A DNA stretch of 64,000 nucleotides from Butyricimonas faecihominis (GCF_033096445.1 NZ_AP028155.1:438501-502500), one strand, 5' to 3'; positions 1 through 6,637 are shown, numbered from the stretch's first letter. Numbers and translations are program-made. Notes: generated by a model from the letters alone, not told the origin.

Positions 1-643
1 CATACGCTTTTTTATCAATGTGCCGAAACATATATGCAGCCAATACAGCCAGCGAACACATTTCGGCAAATGAAGATGCGATAGCCGCCCCCGATATACC
101 CATGTCGAAGCCGAATATCAGGAGCCAGTTCAGCGGAATGTTCACCAGTACGGCAGTGAAAGCTGCCATGTTCAGAGCTTTTGTCTGTGTAATGCCTACC
201 AAAAACGAGCGTAAGGCAAGGAACGGGAAAGAGAACAACAATCCCCAAATACGCCAATCCAAATAGCGGATAACCGCATTATAGACATCATCCGAAGTTA
301 TCAAATGTTTCAACAGAACGGGAGAAAATATCTTGGATAGCAGACAGAGGAGTACCGCCAGTATTTGCAAGAAAAACAATCCCTGAAAGAACGTTTTTCC
401 CGTTTCTGCATACCGCTGTTCTCCGTTACGGCGGGCAATTACCACTTGCAACCCCAAACTGAACCCGAAGCCGAGCATATAAATTGCCAAGAACCATATT
501 CCGGCAAGGGCAGATGCGCCCAGTTCCACATCACCCACATGCCCTAAAAACAAAGCATCAGTAATATTTATCAGTTGTTCGATAAGGATGCTCATCATTA
601 CAGGAAAAGCGATGAGCCAGATTTTCTTATAGGTATAATTCAT
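1..643 (-). CDS. MATE family multidrug efflux transporter (5' part, cut by window edge)
   Basis: The first 214 codons of a MATE (multi-antimicrobial extrusion) cation antiporter are visible; the 3' end lies outside the window. The start at 643 gives MNYTYKKIWLIAFPVMMS, followed by hydrophobic helices and a GFGFSLGLQVVIARRNGE loop. About three quarters of the first 92 residues are identical to the MATE protein at 9972-11291, including FPVMMS/YPVMMS, EQLINITDA and the ARRNGE segment. In the family these proteins expel cationic drugs using a Na+ or H+ gradient. A 7-codon leader ORF and hairpins precede the gene, so attenuation control is plausible. It sits beside an acetyltransferase gene and mobile-element regulators, which suggests this copy is accessory. 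Family call sure; substrate unknown. Confidence 0.9.
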   Translation of the reverse strand, partial: MNYTYKKIWLIAFPVMMSILIEQLINITDALFLGHVGDVELGASALAGIWFLAIYMLGFGFSLGLQVVIARRNGEQRYAETGKTFFQGLFFLQILAVLLCLLSKIFSPVLLKHLITSDDVYNAVIRYLDWRIWGLLFSFPFLALRSFLVGITQTKALNMAAFTAVLVNIPLNWLLIFGFDMGISGAAIASSFAEMCSLAVLAAYMFRHIDKKAY

Positions 644-808
644 TTGTTCAAACCAATATGATACAATATATCCTACCGCTTTAAGCAGCACGACAATCTT
701 ATAGATTTATAATAAGGGATAATGACAAAACAATGACAGGCAAACTTAAAACATAAGCCTGTCTATTGCTGAATAGCAATAATTGGAAGTGCTATTCGTT
801 GAGCGTAG
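644..808 (-). promoter_or_regulatory. Structured leader between uORF and MATE gene
   Basis: This 165-base stretch separates the leader ORF from the MATE start codon. On the minus strand it carries ATTGCT-attc-AGCAAT and GACAGGC...GCCTGTC hairpins (the latter around 736-764 on the plus strand). Hairpins in this position, after a short peptide ORF, are what translational or transcriptional attenuators look like. I infer a regulatory role from the layout and from the parallel arrangement at 11292-11448; no defined riboswitch class was recognised. Confidence 0.5.
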
Positions 809-832
809 CTATATGCACAACTGCCATTTCAT
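809..832 (-). CDS. Leader peptide ORF MKWQLCI upstream of MATE gene
   Basis: ATG at 832-830 followed by seven codons, MKWQLCI, and TAG at 811-809. It lies 165 bases upstream of the MATE start, on the same strand, about 30 bases after the inferred transcription start. The MATE gene at 9972-11291 has a matching ORF, MKAQLCI, at the equivalent place. The codons for Q and L differ (CAG/CAA, TTG/CTC) while the residues are the same, which argues for selection on the peptide. The DNA just after both stop codons is also conserved (CTACGCTC). Probable ribosome-stalling leader; expression is not proven by sequence. Confidence 0.6.
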   Translation of the reverse strand: MKWQLCI

Positions 833-868
833 ATTGTTGAACAACTATTTCTTTTTCTGTTAGTTCTG

Positions 869-876
869 CAAAGATA
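869..876 (-). promoter_or_regulatory. Bacteroidetes -7 promoter element (TATCTTTG)
   Basis: The minus strand reads TATCTTTG, a perfect match to the Bacteroidetes sigma-ABfr -7 consensus TAnnTTTG. Transcription would begin near 862 and cover the leader ORF and then the MATE gene. It lies just beyond the 3' end of the neighbouring acetyltransferase gene. Confidence 0.55.
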
Positions 877-892
877 GCGTTTTTCCCTGAAC

Positions 893-1531
893 TTATATTC
901 TCAATTTATTAATTTCTTTCTGAACCCTGTCTAAAAAGCGGGAAGCGTGCGCCCCGTCCATTTGCGTGTGGTGGAACTGGAAAGAAACGGTAAGTGTCGT
1001 TTTCAGCAGGCGGCGCTTGTATTTGCCCCAAATAAGAAACGGATTATTAAAAATGCCGCTATACATCCCGACAGCACCGTCTATTTCATATTGTGCCAAT
1101 GCGGAAGTTCCGATAACCATGCTTTCCGTCAAGTCGTGATTGACGCAACTTTCAGCCACTTGTTTGGTAAGTCGCAGATAGTGTTGATTAAACACAGATA
1201 AATCATCGCAAAAAGGAATATCACACGAACTTACCTCGCCCTTCCGGTTGGCGACAATGGTGTTTACTGCAATGGTGTCGTACTGCATCAGTTTACCGCC
1301 AACGGGCAGCATATAAAATTCTTTCACGCTCCTTGCGGCTTTGCCGATGCACCAGCACATCAACATATTAAACTTCATGCCCGATTTCCGGCTGATTTTC
1401 GCAAGGCGTGACACGTCGAGTGTCTTAAAGAACGTCACCATCGGCATAGGTGCGTTCATCCACATTTCAAAGGCGTATGCCCGGCCGGTTTCTTGGGGAT
1501 TTACTTCTTTCATACTTAATGCTATTTTCAT
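893..1531 (-). CDS. CatA-like O-acetyltransferase (chloramphenicol acetyltransferase family)
   Basis: A 212-residue protein of type A chloramphenicol acetyltransferase length. It carries the family's catalytic motif HHxxxDG near the C-terminus (H187-H188, D192: FHHTQMDGAH), where the His abstracts the proton from the drug hydroxyl and the Asp supports the fold. In the family these trimeric cytoplasmic enzymes transfer acetyl from acetyl-CoA to chloramphenicol. Many Bacteroidetes relatives are uncharacterised, so resistance cannot be assumed. The start at 1531 lies about 10 bases after the transcription start predicted from a TACTTTTG box at 1548-1555. Neighbours are a MATE transporter and an AraC regulator, suggesting a drug-response island. 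Confidence 0.85.
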   Translation of the reverse strand: MKIALSMKEVNPQETGRAYAFEMWMNAPMPMVTFFKTLDVSRLAKISRKSGMKFNMLMCWCIGKAARSVKEFYMLPVGGKLMQYDTIAVNTIVANRKGEVSSCDIPFCDDLSVFNQHYLRLTKQVAESCVNHDLTESMVIGTSALAQYEIDGAVGMYSGIFNNPFLIWGKYKRRLLKTTLTVSFQFHHTQMDGAHASRFLDRVQKEINKLRI

Positions 1532-1547
1532 TCAATGAATCAGGCGG

Positions 1548-1555
1548 CAAAAGTA
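1548..1555 (-). promoter_or_regulatory. -7 promoter element for the acetyltransferase gene
   Basis: The minus strand reads TACTTTTG, matching TAnnTTTG, 17 bases upstream of the start codon at 1531. No clear -33 TTTG was checked at perfect spacing. Confidence 0.5.
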
Positions 1556-1593
1556 GGAGAAGCGTTTGACCCCGGATAGAACAAACGGGACAT

Positions 1594-2415
1594 TTACACG
1601 GGATTGGTGAACAAATCGGAATATGGATTTGATACTTTCAGCAAAGACACGGGCGTATATCCGCAGAATTTCTTGAACTCCCGGATAAAGTGTGACTGGT
1701 CGGCATAACCGCTGGCGTATGCTATTTGTGCCTGGTTGAATTCTTTACCCGCTTGATGCTGCATCTGCGCCAAAGCCTTTTGGAAGCGGACAATACGGGT
1801 ATATTCCTTGGGATTGATTCCGACAAATGAATGAAACAACCGCTCGAACTGCTTTTTGCTCAGGCAGGCAATGGAAGATAATTCGTTTACAGAGATTTGC
1901 GGAGTGATATACATTCGCTGTATGGCGGCATCTATTCTTTTAATTCTGTATGTGGTATCCGCCAAATTATCGGCAATTTGTGACACCAGCCATTTTTCTA
2001 TATAGCTTATGCAAATAGAATTATTCTCACAGTCGAATATTCGTGTAGCCAGTTCATTCAAACTTTTGTTTTCAAGGCTGTAACCGGAAACTTCCTGATT
2101 GTAAAAGAGCGATGTCGGCATGTTCAGAAACATACTCATAGCGTGAGGGTGGAATACAACCACTATCATTTCTGTATTTCCGTCTGCATATAGGTGTGAC
2201 GAGAAATTAACTTGTCCGCTCACAGTCAATTTGTCTTGTGTAACGTTCAGTTCAGGGATATATAACGGTGCTTGTTTATGGAAAATAATTTGAGAGCAAC
2301 CGATAGGATAAGTAAAGGCATCCAGCGGTCGATTGCTCTTGAATACCCAATAATATCTTATATAAGGTTGCAGCAACTTACATGGCTTGTAAAATTTGAA
2401 TTCCTCTTGAATCAT
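1594..2415 (-). CDS. AraC family transcriptional regulator (DUF6597 N-terminal domain)
   Basis: A 273-residue regulator. The N-terminal part (about 1-150, opening with a YxPxxxLxxYIRYYW pattern) matches the DUF6597-type domain common in Bacteroidetes AraC proteins. The C-terminal part (about 165-265) contains the double HTH of AraC, including SVNELSSIACLSKKQFERLF and an ASGYADQSHFIREFKKFCGYTP second helix pair. It is a distant paralog of the regulator at 31306-32139. A TACCTTTG promoter box ends only four bases before the ATG, so the mRNA is probably leaderless. Effector and targets are unknown; the flanking efflux and acetyltransferase genes are candidates. Confidence 0.88.
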   Translation of the reverse strand: MIQEEFKFYKPCKLLQPYIRYYWVFKSNRPLDAFTYPIGCSQIIFHKQAPLYIPELNVTQDKLTVSGQVNFSSHLYADGNTEMIVVVFHPHAMSMFLNMPTSLFYNQEVSGYSLENKSLNELATRIFDCENNSICISYIEKWLVSQIADNLADTTYRIKRIDAAIQRMYITPQISVNELSSIACLSKKQFERLFHSFVGINPKEYTRIVRFQKALAQMQHQAGKEFNQAQIAYASGYADQSHFIREFKKFCGYTPVSLLKVSNPYSDLFTNPV

Positions 2416-2419
2416 TTTA

Positions 2420-2427
2420 CAAAGGTA
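2420..2427 (-). promoter_or_regulatory. -7 promoter element abutting the AraC start codon
   Basis: The minus strand reads TACCTTTG-TAAA-ATG. A -7 box this close to the ATG predicts transcription starting at or next to the start codon, that is a leaderless mRNA. Confidence 0.55.
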
Positions 2428-2486
2428 AAAGTTTTAATCCTATCATGTTTATAGCACAACTGCTTTTTTATTTTCACTGACTAATT

Positions 2487-3335
2487 CTAATACCTCATAT
2501 CATCCTCATTCATCCGCTTAACAAGATTATCTATCAGATGATGAAGATATGCCGTCCGGTCTTTTCTCTCTTTCATGGCTATGTATGAAGCGTAATAATC
2601 CCCTAAATCAATGTGAAATATCGTGCTAAGGAAATTCATCATTTCTTTTATCTCCACGTTGCCATTGTTTATGTCGCCCGAAGATACAAGAGAATATCCC
2701 AGTTCGATAAGATATGACTTTTTGCCTGTGAAGCGGAACGGGTATTTGAAGCATCTTTGTAGATTATCTTCTATCTGATTATTCGTTACCAATTTCACCA
2801 ATCGCTTATTCAGATAAATGCGCAGCATTTCATTGGCGATAATCTTTGCCACTTTATAGTCATATCCGGTTGAGAAATTAGGGTCTTTATCGAATTGTGC
2901 GCTATCGGTGCATAAACGCAAATCCGCTTTGCCCCGAACAAAATAATATTCATCGTACACTGTTGAACGTGAACGATAATATTGGTAAAAGTCCAAATTG
3001 CGATTGAAGAAATAGGTCAGATTATCCAGTTCCCGATTGATATAATTTCTAATGACTTCATCGCTACCGTTAGGGAATTGTGTTTCAATCTTGTATATCT
3101 TATAGAAGAATAGTAACCGACCTAGTATTTCCGGTTTCTGTGTCTTGAAAAATAAAATTTCGTCCTCTTTGGTTGGAAATATATAGGTTTGTATTTTTGT
3201 TCTCAAATCATCAAGAACTGTTTGCAGTTTATGTACCATTGAAAGAGAAGTTTCGATAATATCATAGCCGTAGAGGTCGATTTCTGAAATATCAACTTCT
3301 ATTTGCGCTAACATCTTATCTACTTCATCTTTCAT
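2487..3335 (-). CDS. RteC family protein (conjugative-element regulator)
   Basis: A 282-residue protein of the RteC family. In Bacteroides CTnDOT, RteC is the DNA-binding activator of the excision genes. The diagnostic part here is the C-terminal segment LIELGYSLVSSGDINNG followed by an EIK and a helical HTH-like stretch, plus the middle helical region rich in Tyr and Phe. It is the third gene of a tight operon behind TetR and DUF2867 genes (7-base gap to the latter), which is not the CTnDOT arrangement of rteA-rteB-rteC. No integrase, relaxase or tra gene is in the window, so this is either the edge of an element or an isolated homolog. Family call fairly sure; activity inferred. Confidence 0.75.
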   Translation of the reverse strand: MKDEVDKMLAQIEVDISEIDLYGYDIIETSLSMVHKLQTVLDDLRTKIQTYIFPTKEDEILFFKTQKPEILGRLLFFYKIYKIETQFPNGSDEVIRNYINRELDNLTYFFNRNLDFYQYYRSRSTVYDEYYFVRGKADLRLCTDSAQFDKDPNFSTGYDYKVAKIIANEMLRIYLNKRLVKLVTNNQIEDNLQRCFKYPFRFTGKKSYLIELGYSLVSSGDINNGNVEIKEMMNFLSTIFHIDLGDYYASYIAMKERKDRTAYLHHLIDNLVKRMNEDDMRY

Positions 3336-3342
3336 AACAGAC

Positions 3343-3789
3343 CTATGTGTTGTGTATTTTAATAGCCCGTTTGAATAGATAAGAAACTATAATTCTATGG
3401 AATAACCATATTGCGGCAAAATATATCCTGCCTAAGATATTCTCGTATTTCACAATAGTAGTTATACTGACTTCCTGTGTTTTATCTTTAACATCCGAGC
3501 AGAATAGAGATACATGGAATGTCAGATGTTTATCTTTGGCTCCTATAATAATTTCATTTTCATTCTGTTCTATAACCATATTTGCAAATGATTTATTGAT
3601 TTTTACGCCAAACGGTTTTACGATTAAGTTGCGTATATAATACATCCTCATAATCCATTTTGGATATTGAGAAAACATTAAATTGAACAATTCATTTACA
3701 GACATATATGGTTTTCTGTATATTTTATCTCTAAAGCAATCCTTATAGTTTGCTGGAAAATATTTTTTGATTAACCTACTTCTTAGCAT
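3343..3789 (-). CDS. DUF2867-like domain protein
   Basis: A 148-residue protein with the DUF2867-type ending GRIYFAAIWLFHRIIVSYLF, in which a hydrophobic segment with a conserved His precedes a basic tail. The middle is beta-rich (LTFHVSLF..., EVSITTIVKY), like the SRPBCC-type fold often linked with this family. Start at 3789 lies 12 bases after the end of the TetR gene, so it is probably co-transcribed. Members are often found with SDR enzymes or TetR repressors, but the biochemical function is not known. Confidence 0.65.
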   Translation of the reverse strand: MLRSRLIKKYFPANYKDCFRDKIYRKPYMSVNELFNLMFSQYPKWIMRMYYIRNLIVKPFGVKINKSFANMVIEQNENEIIIGAKDKHLTFHVSLFCSDVKDKTQEVSITTIVKYENILGRIYFAAIWLFHRIIVSYLFKRAIKIHNT

Positions 3790-3801
3790 AATGATTTACT
3801 C

Positions 3802-4341
3802 CTATTGTTTTACTTCAAATTTCTCTAAGAGCATACTTTGAAGTTCTTTAAAATCGTAAGTGGGAATTTCAGAACAAATATGTTGAAGTCCAATAAGTAG
3901 GGCATATTGAATAGTTGCTACTTTACGTGCATATTCTAATGTATAACCGCAATCTTGACCTAATTTAATTAAATAATCCAATCTCAATTTATCTACTTGT
4001 GCTACATATCCCTGTACTATGTTATTAGTGTAGCTCCACGCCCTAATACGCCCCTCACATTTATATTCGGAAGAGGCAGACATTTGAGCTAAAGAATACA
4101 GCTTTTCTGTTGCACTGACCAGTTTTTCTGCATTCTCAATGAATGTAAGTGTATTTTCTTTAACCCAAAAAGTCATAAGCGCATCTATATATCCATCTAT
4201 ATTTTTGAAATGATGATAGAACGCTCCTTTTGTGATTTTCAACAACGCACATAAGTTGTCTATTGTAATTTTTGAAATACCCTCATTCTCTATAATTTGG
4301 AGTCCAATAATGAACCATTGTTTTTTTTCTACTTTCTTCAT
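3802..4341 (-). CDS. TetR/AcrR family transcriptional regulator
   Basis: A 179-residue repressor-type protein. Residues about 10-50 form the TetR HTH: GISKITIDNLCALLKITKGAFYHHF, including the signature KGAFYHHF helix. The remainder is an all-helical ligand-binding and dimer domain. It heads a probable operon with the DUF2867 and RteC genes. A perfect 14-bp palindrome lies 10 bases upstream of the ATG, so autorepression is likely. Ligand unknown. Confidence 0.93.
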   Translation of the reverse strand: MKKVEKKQWFIIGLQIIENEGISKITIDNLCALLKITKGAFYHHFKNIDGYIDALMTFWVKENTLTFIENAEKLVSATEKLYSLAQMSASSEYKCEGRIRAWSYTNNIVQGYVAQVDKLRLDYLIKLGQDCGYTLEYARKVATIQYALLIGLQHICSEIPTYDFKELQSMLLEKFEVKQ

Positions 4342-4350
4342 GTTAATATC

Positions 4351-4381
4351 TTTTGCATACCATATAGTATGGTATGCAAAA
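4351..4381. promoter_or_regulatory. Palindromic operator, probably for the adjacent TetR protein
   Basis: TTTTGCATACCATA (4351-4364), a 3-base spacer TAG and TATGGTATGCAAAA (4368-4381) form a perfect 14-bp inverted repeat just upstream of the tetR start codon at 4341. TetR proteins normally bind such short palindromes in their own promoters, so this is the expected autoregulatory site. Binding is inferred. Confidence 0.7.
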
Positions 4382-4449
4382 TTATGAAGTTAATACGAAA
4401 TACACAAATTATTATATCAAAAATGTATCTCTCAAAAGAAACTTAGGTT

Positions 4450-4500
4450 TTAGTGCAAGGTGCAAGTATATATCTATATATAGCTTGCACCTTGCACTAA
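4450..4500. promoter_or_regulatory. 17-bp perfect inverted repeat with tandem heptamer half-sites
   Basis: Left arm TTAGTGCAAGGTGCAAG (4450-4466) and right arm CTTGCACCTTGCACTAA (4484-4500) surround a TA-rich 17-base centre. Each arm contains the heptamer GTGCAAG twice in tandem. The site lies 24 bases upstream of the -33 element of the rightward promoter at 4525-4556, a typical activator position, and between two divergent transcription units. RteC or another element regulator is a possible ligand, but this is inference. Confidence 0.6.
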
Positions 4501-4524
4501 TCGCATAAGATTTATTTTCAATGA

Positions 4525-4556
4525 TTTGCGTGTTTGAAAATAAAGTGGTATCTTTG
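4525..4556 (+). promoter_or_regulatory. Consensus Bacteroidetes promoter (TTTG-N20-TATCTTTG)
   Basis: TTTG at 4525-4528, a 20-base spacer and TATCTTTG at 4549-4556 match both halves of the sigma-ABfr consensus with ideal spacing. Transcription would start near 4563 and run into the structured leader and small ORF. Confidence 0.7.
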
Positions 4557-4562
4557 AACCGA

Positions 4563-4740
4563 AGATAAAGGCAGACACAATCCCGAAAAGGGAAGCCAAA
4601 TGCTCTTTGAAAAAAGTGCCTAATTCGTACCCCTTAAAAGATTGAGGTGCGATAAGATATTGATTTTAAGACTTGTGAGCCGCATGGTTCAAGACCCAGG
4701 CGGATCACCAGAAGCGATTACAAAAGTAGTCGCTTTTTGT
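4563..4740 (+). ncRNA. Structured leader RNA or small RNA with intrinsic terminator
   Basis: About 175 bases between a consensus promoter and a hairpin-plus-U-tract. Visible elements are TCGTACC...GGTGCGA around 4628-4660, a nested CCGC-GGT-tcaag-ACC-GCGG stem near 4681-4703, and the terminator AAGCGATTAC-aaaa-GTAGTCGCTT followed by TTTGTG (4712-4740). No coding frame of note occurs. It could be an attenuator for the downstream 48-codon ORF or an independent small RNA. CTnDOT encodes a small RNA, RteR, near rteC, but I see no sequence basis to equate the two. Confidence 0.5.
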
Positions 4741-4759
4741 GTTGATAGGGATTGTTACA

Positions 4760-4906
4760 ATGTTCAGTAAAAATGAGCATGAAACAGAAAGACATCCCAT
4801 TGGATTTATTCAAGAAGAAGATGGCAAGAAATATTTAGGAAAATATAACCTTTATCCCATGACAAATGAAACCGCCTCTAGGAGAAGAGGCGGTTTCCGG
4901 ACTTAA
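4760..4906 (+). CDS. Small ORF of 48 codons, function unknown
   Basis: ATG at 4760 to TAA at 4904-4906 encodes a 48-residue hydrophilic peptide beginning MFSKNEHETERHPIGFIQEE and containing KKYLGKYNLYPM. Its last 12 codons overlap a terminator hairpin at 4869-4896, so either the protein tail is fortuitous or this is a truncated remnant of a longer gene. It follows a consensus promoter and a leader terminator. I do not recognise the family. Confidence 0.35.
   Translation: MFSKNEHETERHPIGFIQEEDGKKYLGKYNLYPMTNETASRRRGGFRT
4869..4896 (+). terminator. Hairpin AAACCGCCTCT / AGAGGCGGTTT
   Basis: A perfect 11-bp stem with a 6-base loop (4869-4879 and 4886-4896), overlapping the end of the 48-codon ORF. 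The symmetric A and T flanks would let it act on either strand. Confidence 0.6.
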
Positions 4907-4951
4907 AGCGAGAAGGAGTTAACAGATTCTCTCGCCGTTAAGTATCTTAAA

Positions 4952-4980
4952 AGAGGGGGCGCGGGTTCCCCCTCTGTTTT
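4952..4980 (+). terminator. Intrinsic terminator AGAGGGGG / CCCCCTCT plus T tract
   Basis: An 8-bp GC-rich stem (4952-4959 with 4968-4975) followed by GTTTTTG. It is the third terminator-like hairpin within 270 bases on this strand, an unusual density that seems to insulate the leader RNA region from what follows. Confidence 0.7.
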
Positions 4981-5091
4981 TGATCTAACTTTTGTAAACT
5001 ATCAATTTCATTCATCAGATCAAGTTGTCCTAAGTTCAAATACCCCGCGCTCAAGTATTTAACCGATCAATCCTATTTTTAAAGAAAACAG

Positions 5092-5421
5092 CCGGGTGGG
5101 ATTCAAACTACTAATGTGAGAAGATGAACGTGGCTCCCCTGTGCGTTTCCGGCTGCTTTCAAGTTTGCACCGGAATAAAAAATCCCGGTGCTATATTTTA
5201 GCAATCCGGGAGATTTATAAAATCGGACCGGGCTGCTCTTCGTAGTGGAGGTCTAGCAAACCTTAGGATACGAAAAGCAAGCCTCGACCCGACTATGTAT
5301 ATTACTATACGTAATCAGGTTCGAAGCGTTGCAATCACCGTGATCCTATAAAAAGTTGCTAGCTTCCACTCACAGTGCATAATTGCACGCTATCAATAAA
5401 AACTGAACGTCTTGCGTTCTG
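5092..5421 (-). ncRNA. Candidate structured non-coding RNA, minus strand
   Basis: About 330 bases without a convincing ORF but dense in secondary structure. A 68-base rod hairpin (5224-5291) pairs about 20 bp with single-base bulges and carries a small AGGT/ACCT inner hairpin at its tip. Two mutually exclusive hairpins share the CCGGTGC segment: GCACCGG/CCGGTGC (5167-5191) and CCCGGTGCTA/TAGCA-CCGGG (5184-5210). The 3' end can close with CAGCCGG...CCGGCTG then TTTTCTTT (about 5154-5090). A TTTG-N20-CATCTTTG promoter lies directly upstream. It lacks the hallmarks of tmRNA, RNase P RNA or SRP RNA; class unknown. Confidence 0.45.
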
Positions 5422-5427
5422 TTATTG

Positions 5428-5459
5428 CAAAGATGATAAATAATTATCTCATAAACAAA
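5428..5459 (-). promoter_or_regulatory. Promoter for the minus-strand RNA
   Basis: On the minus strand TTTG (5459-5456), 20 bases, then CATCTTTG (5435-5428). The -33 half and spacing are perfect and the -7 box differs from TAnnTTTG at one position. It supports transcription of the structured RNA towards lower coordinates from about 5421. Confidence 0.5.
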
Positions 5460-5512
5460 AAAAACACTAAATTATTTTTCAAGTCTTGGCAAAATAGCGT
5501 GATCCTTGTTCA

Positions 5513-6174
5513 TTACTTTATAATCACCGTGAAAGCTGAATCAATCGTGTAACCGTGATCTCTGTTTCCGACTTTCACGTCTATAATATACCGACCACTT
5601 GGAACAGTATGATTATACGGGAGTTCGATCACTCCTGTCGGTTTTATTGAAAATTGATTCATGATTTCCGGTTGTCCCCCGTTAATACCCCGTATCTGAA
5701 AGTAAATAGGTAATGTCCCTTCCACGCCGTCCATCTCGTTGGATTGCCACGGTATCTTGTGTTCGATTTGATACGCGTCCTCTTCCTCGTCCAATTTTGC
5801 TTTCACGACAAGCGAATCGGGCGAGTACATGGCATTAAAAGCACGCATGATATTGATATTAATTTCAATCGCAACATCACTATTTAACATCGAAGATAGC
5901 ATTGCCACGCCTTGCTCGGTGAAAGCAAAAGGCATATAACGAGTACCACCCCTCGTGTTTGAGGACGCAAATTGCGACCTCAAAGAATTGTATTCTTCTC
6001 TCGTGAGTTCAAACATGAAATCGTGAGGGAATCTTTTCGTATTACGCCTAACGGCTTCCTTGAGACGTTTTGTTTCCGTCCCGTACATTTCTGCCAAATC
6101 GAGATCTAGCATCACCCTTTGCCCCGGATCTCGTGTATCTTGCTTTGTATTAACTGAAGGTTGTCCATGTTCAT
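5513..6174 (-). pseudogene. ORF6N domain gene with N-terminal frameshift and foreign C-terminus
   Basis: The frame ending at 5513 encodes an ORF6N domain ([19 protein letters not shown]..., typical of phage antirepressor-like proteins) from residue 1 to about 105, but it opens only at a GTG/ATG inside the domain. A second frame starting with ATG at 6174 encodes [19 protein letters not shown], the standard start of this family, and runs into a stop exactly where the first frame takes over (about 6116-6121). One missing base in the AAAGGG run explains this. The last 100 residues (from about MYSPDS) are not ORF6[14 protein letters not shown] and the beta-strand pattern look like an Ig-like domain of a surface lipoprotein, suggesting an additional fusion. 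Confidence 0.7.
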
Positions 6175-6433
6175 TGCTTGATGATTTCGCCTGTTAATTC
6201 TGCCCAATCCCCCAAGCAAAAATTATACAATAAAAAAGCGAGGATTGCAAATTCTATCTAAACAGAGGCATCGCCTTGTTGCAAACAGACAGCAATCCAC
6301 GCTTGCCAAGCGTGAATTTCATGTCTAATCCTGCTATTTAAATTTGGCGATTTTCTATTGAAGATTAGAGTAAACTCACAATATTTTCATGCGGACTGTA
6401 TTGTCCTGAAAAAAGTTTACTCAAAACCAGTAA

Positions 6434-6637
6434 ACCTATTTCAGGAAAGTACAATTCCGACGAGATCAGATTTGGTTTACACAAAAAGACCGTTATGGGG
6501 TAACTGAACTTTATTCATTAGCAGAGTATAAAGTGCGCAACGATGCTTCGTTTGAAAAAGATTACTTATCCGGAAAGTATGGTGCAATTCCAATTGTTGG
6601 AGATTTAACCCGTTTGTTTAATACCCAAGAAAATTAA
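6434..6637 (+). pseudogene. 3' remnant of a COG1106-type AAA ATPase
   Basis: An open frame with no start ends at TAA 6635-6637. From 6452 it encodes QFRRDQIWFTQKDRYGVTEL followed by YSLAEYK and DYLSGKYGAIPIVGDLTRLF. This is the characteristic C-terminus of RloA/COG1106 AAA15 family ATPases, which are usually about 400 residues and often paired with RloB in abortive-infection or toxin-antitoxin loci. Everything upstream, including Walker A and B, is missing, and no rloB follows, only a 13-codon ORF. The identification rests on motif memory and should be confirmed by protein search. Confidence 0.65.

Noticed and set aside
893-1531. Confirmed chloramphenicol resistance gene
   Set aside because: The HHxxxDG motif supports the fold, but many relatives in Bacteroidetes have no tested activity on the drug.
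4682-4710. 16S rRNA 3'-end fragment (GGCGGATCACC)
   Set aside because: Only about ten bases resemble the rRNA end and no further rRNA sequence lies upstream.
5100-5160. tRNA-like T-arm on the minus strand (TTTGAATCCC)
   Set aside because: The stem on both sides of the loop does not pair and no acceptor, D or anticodon arms could be drawn.
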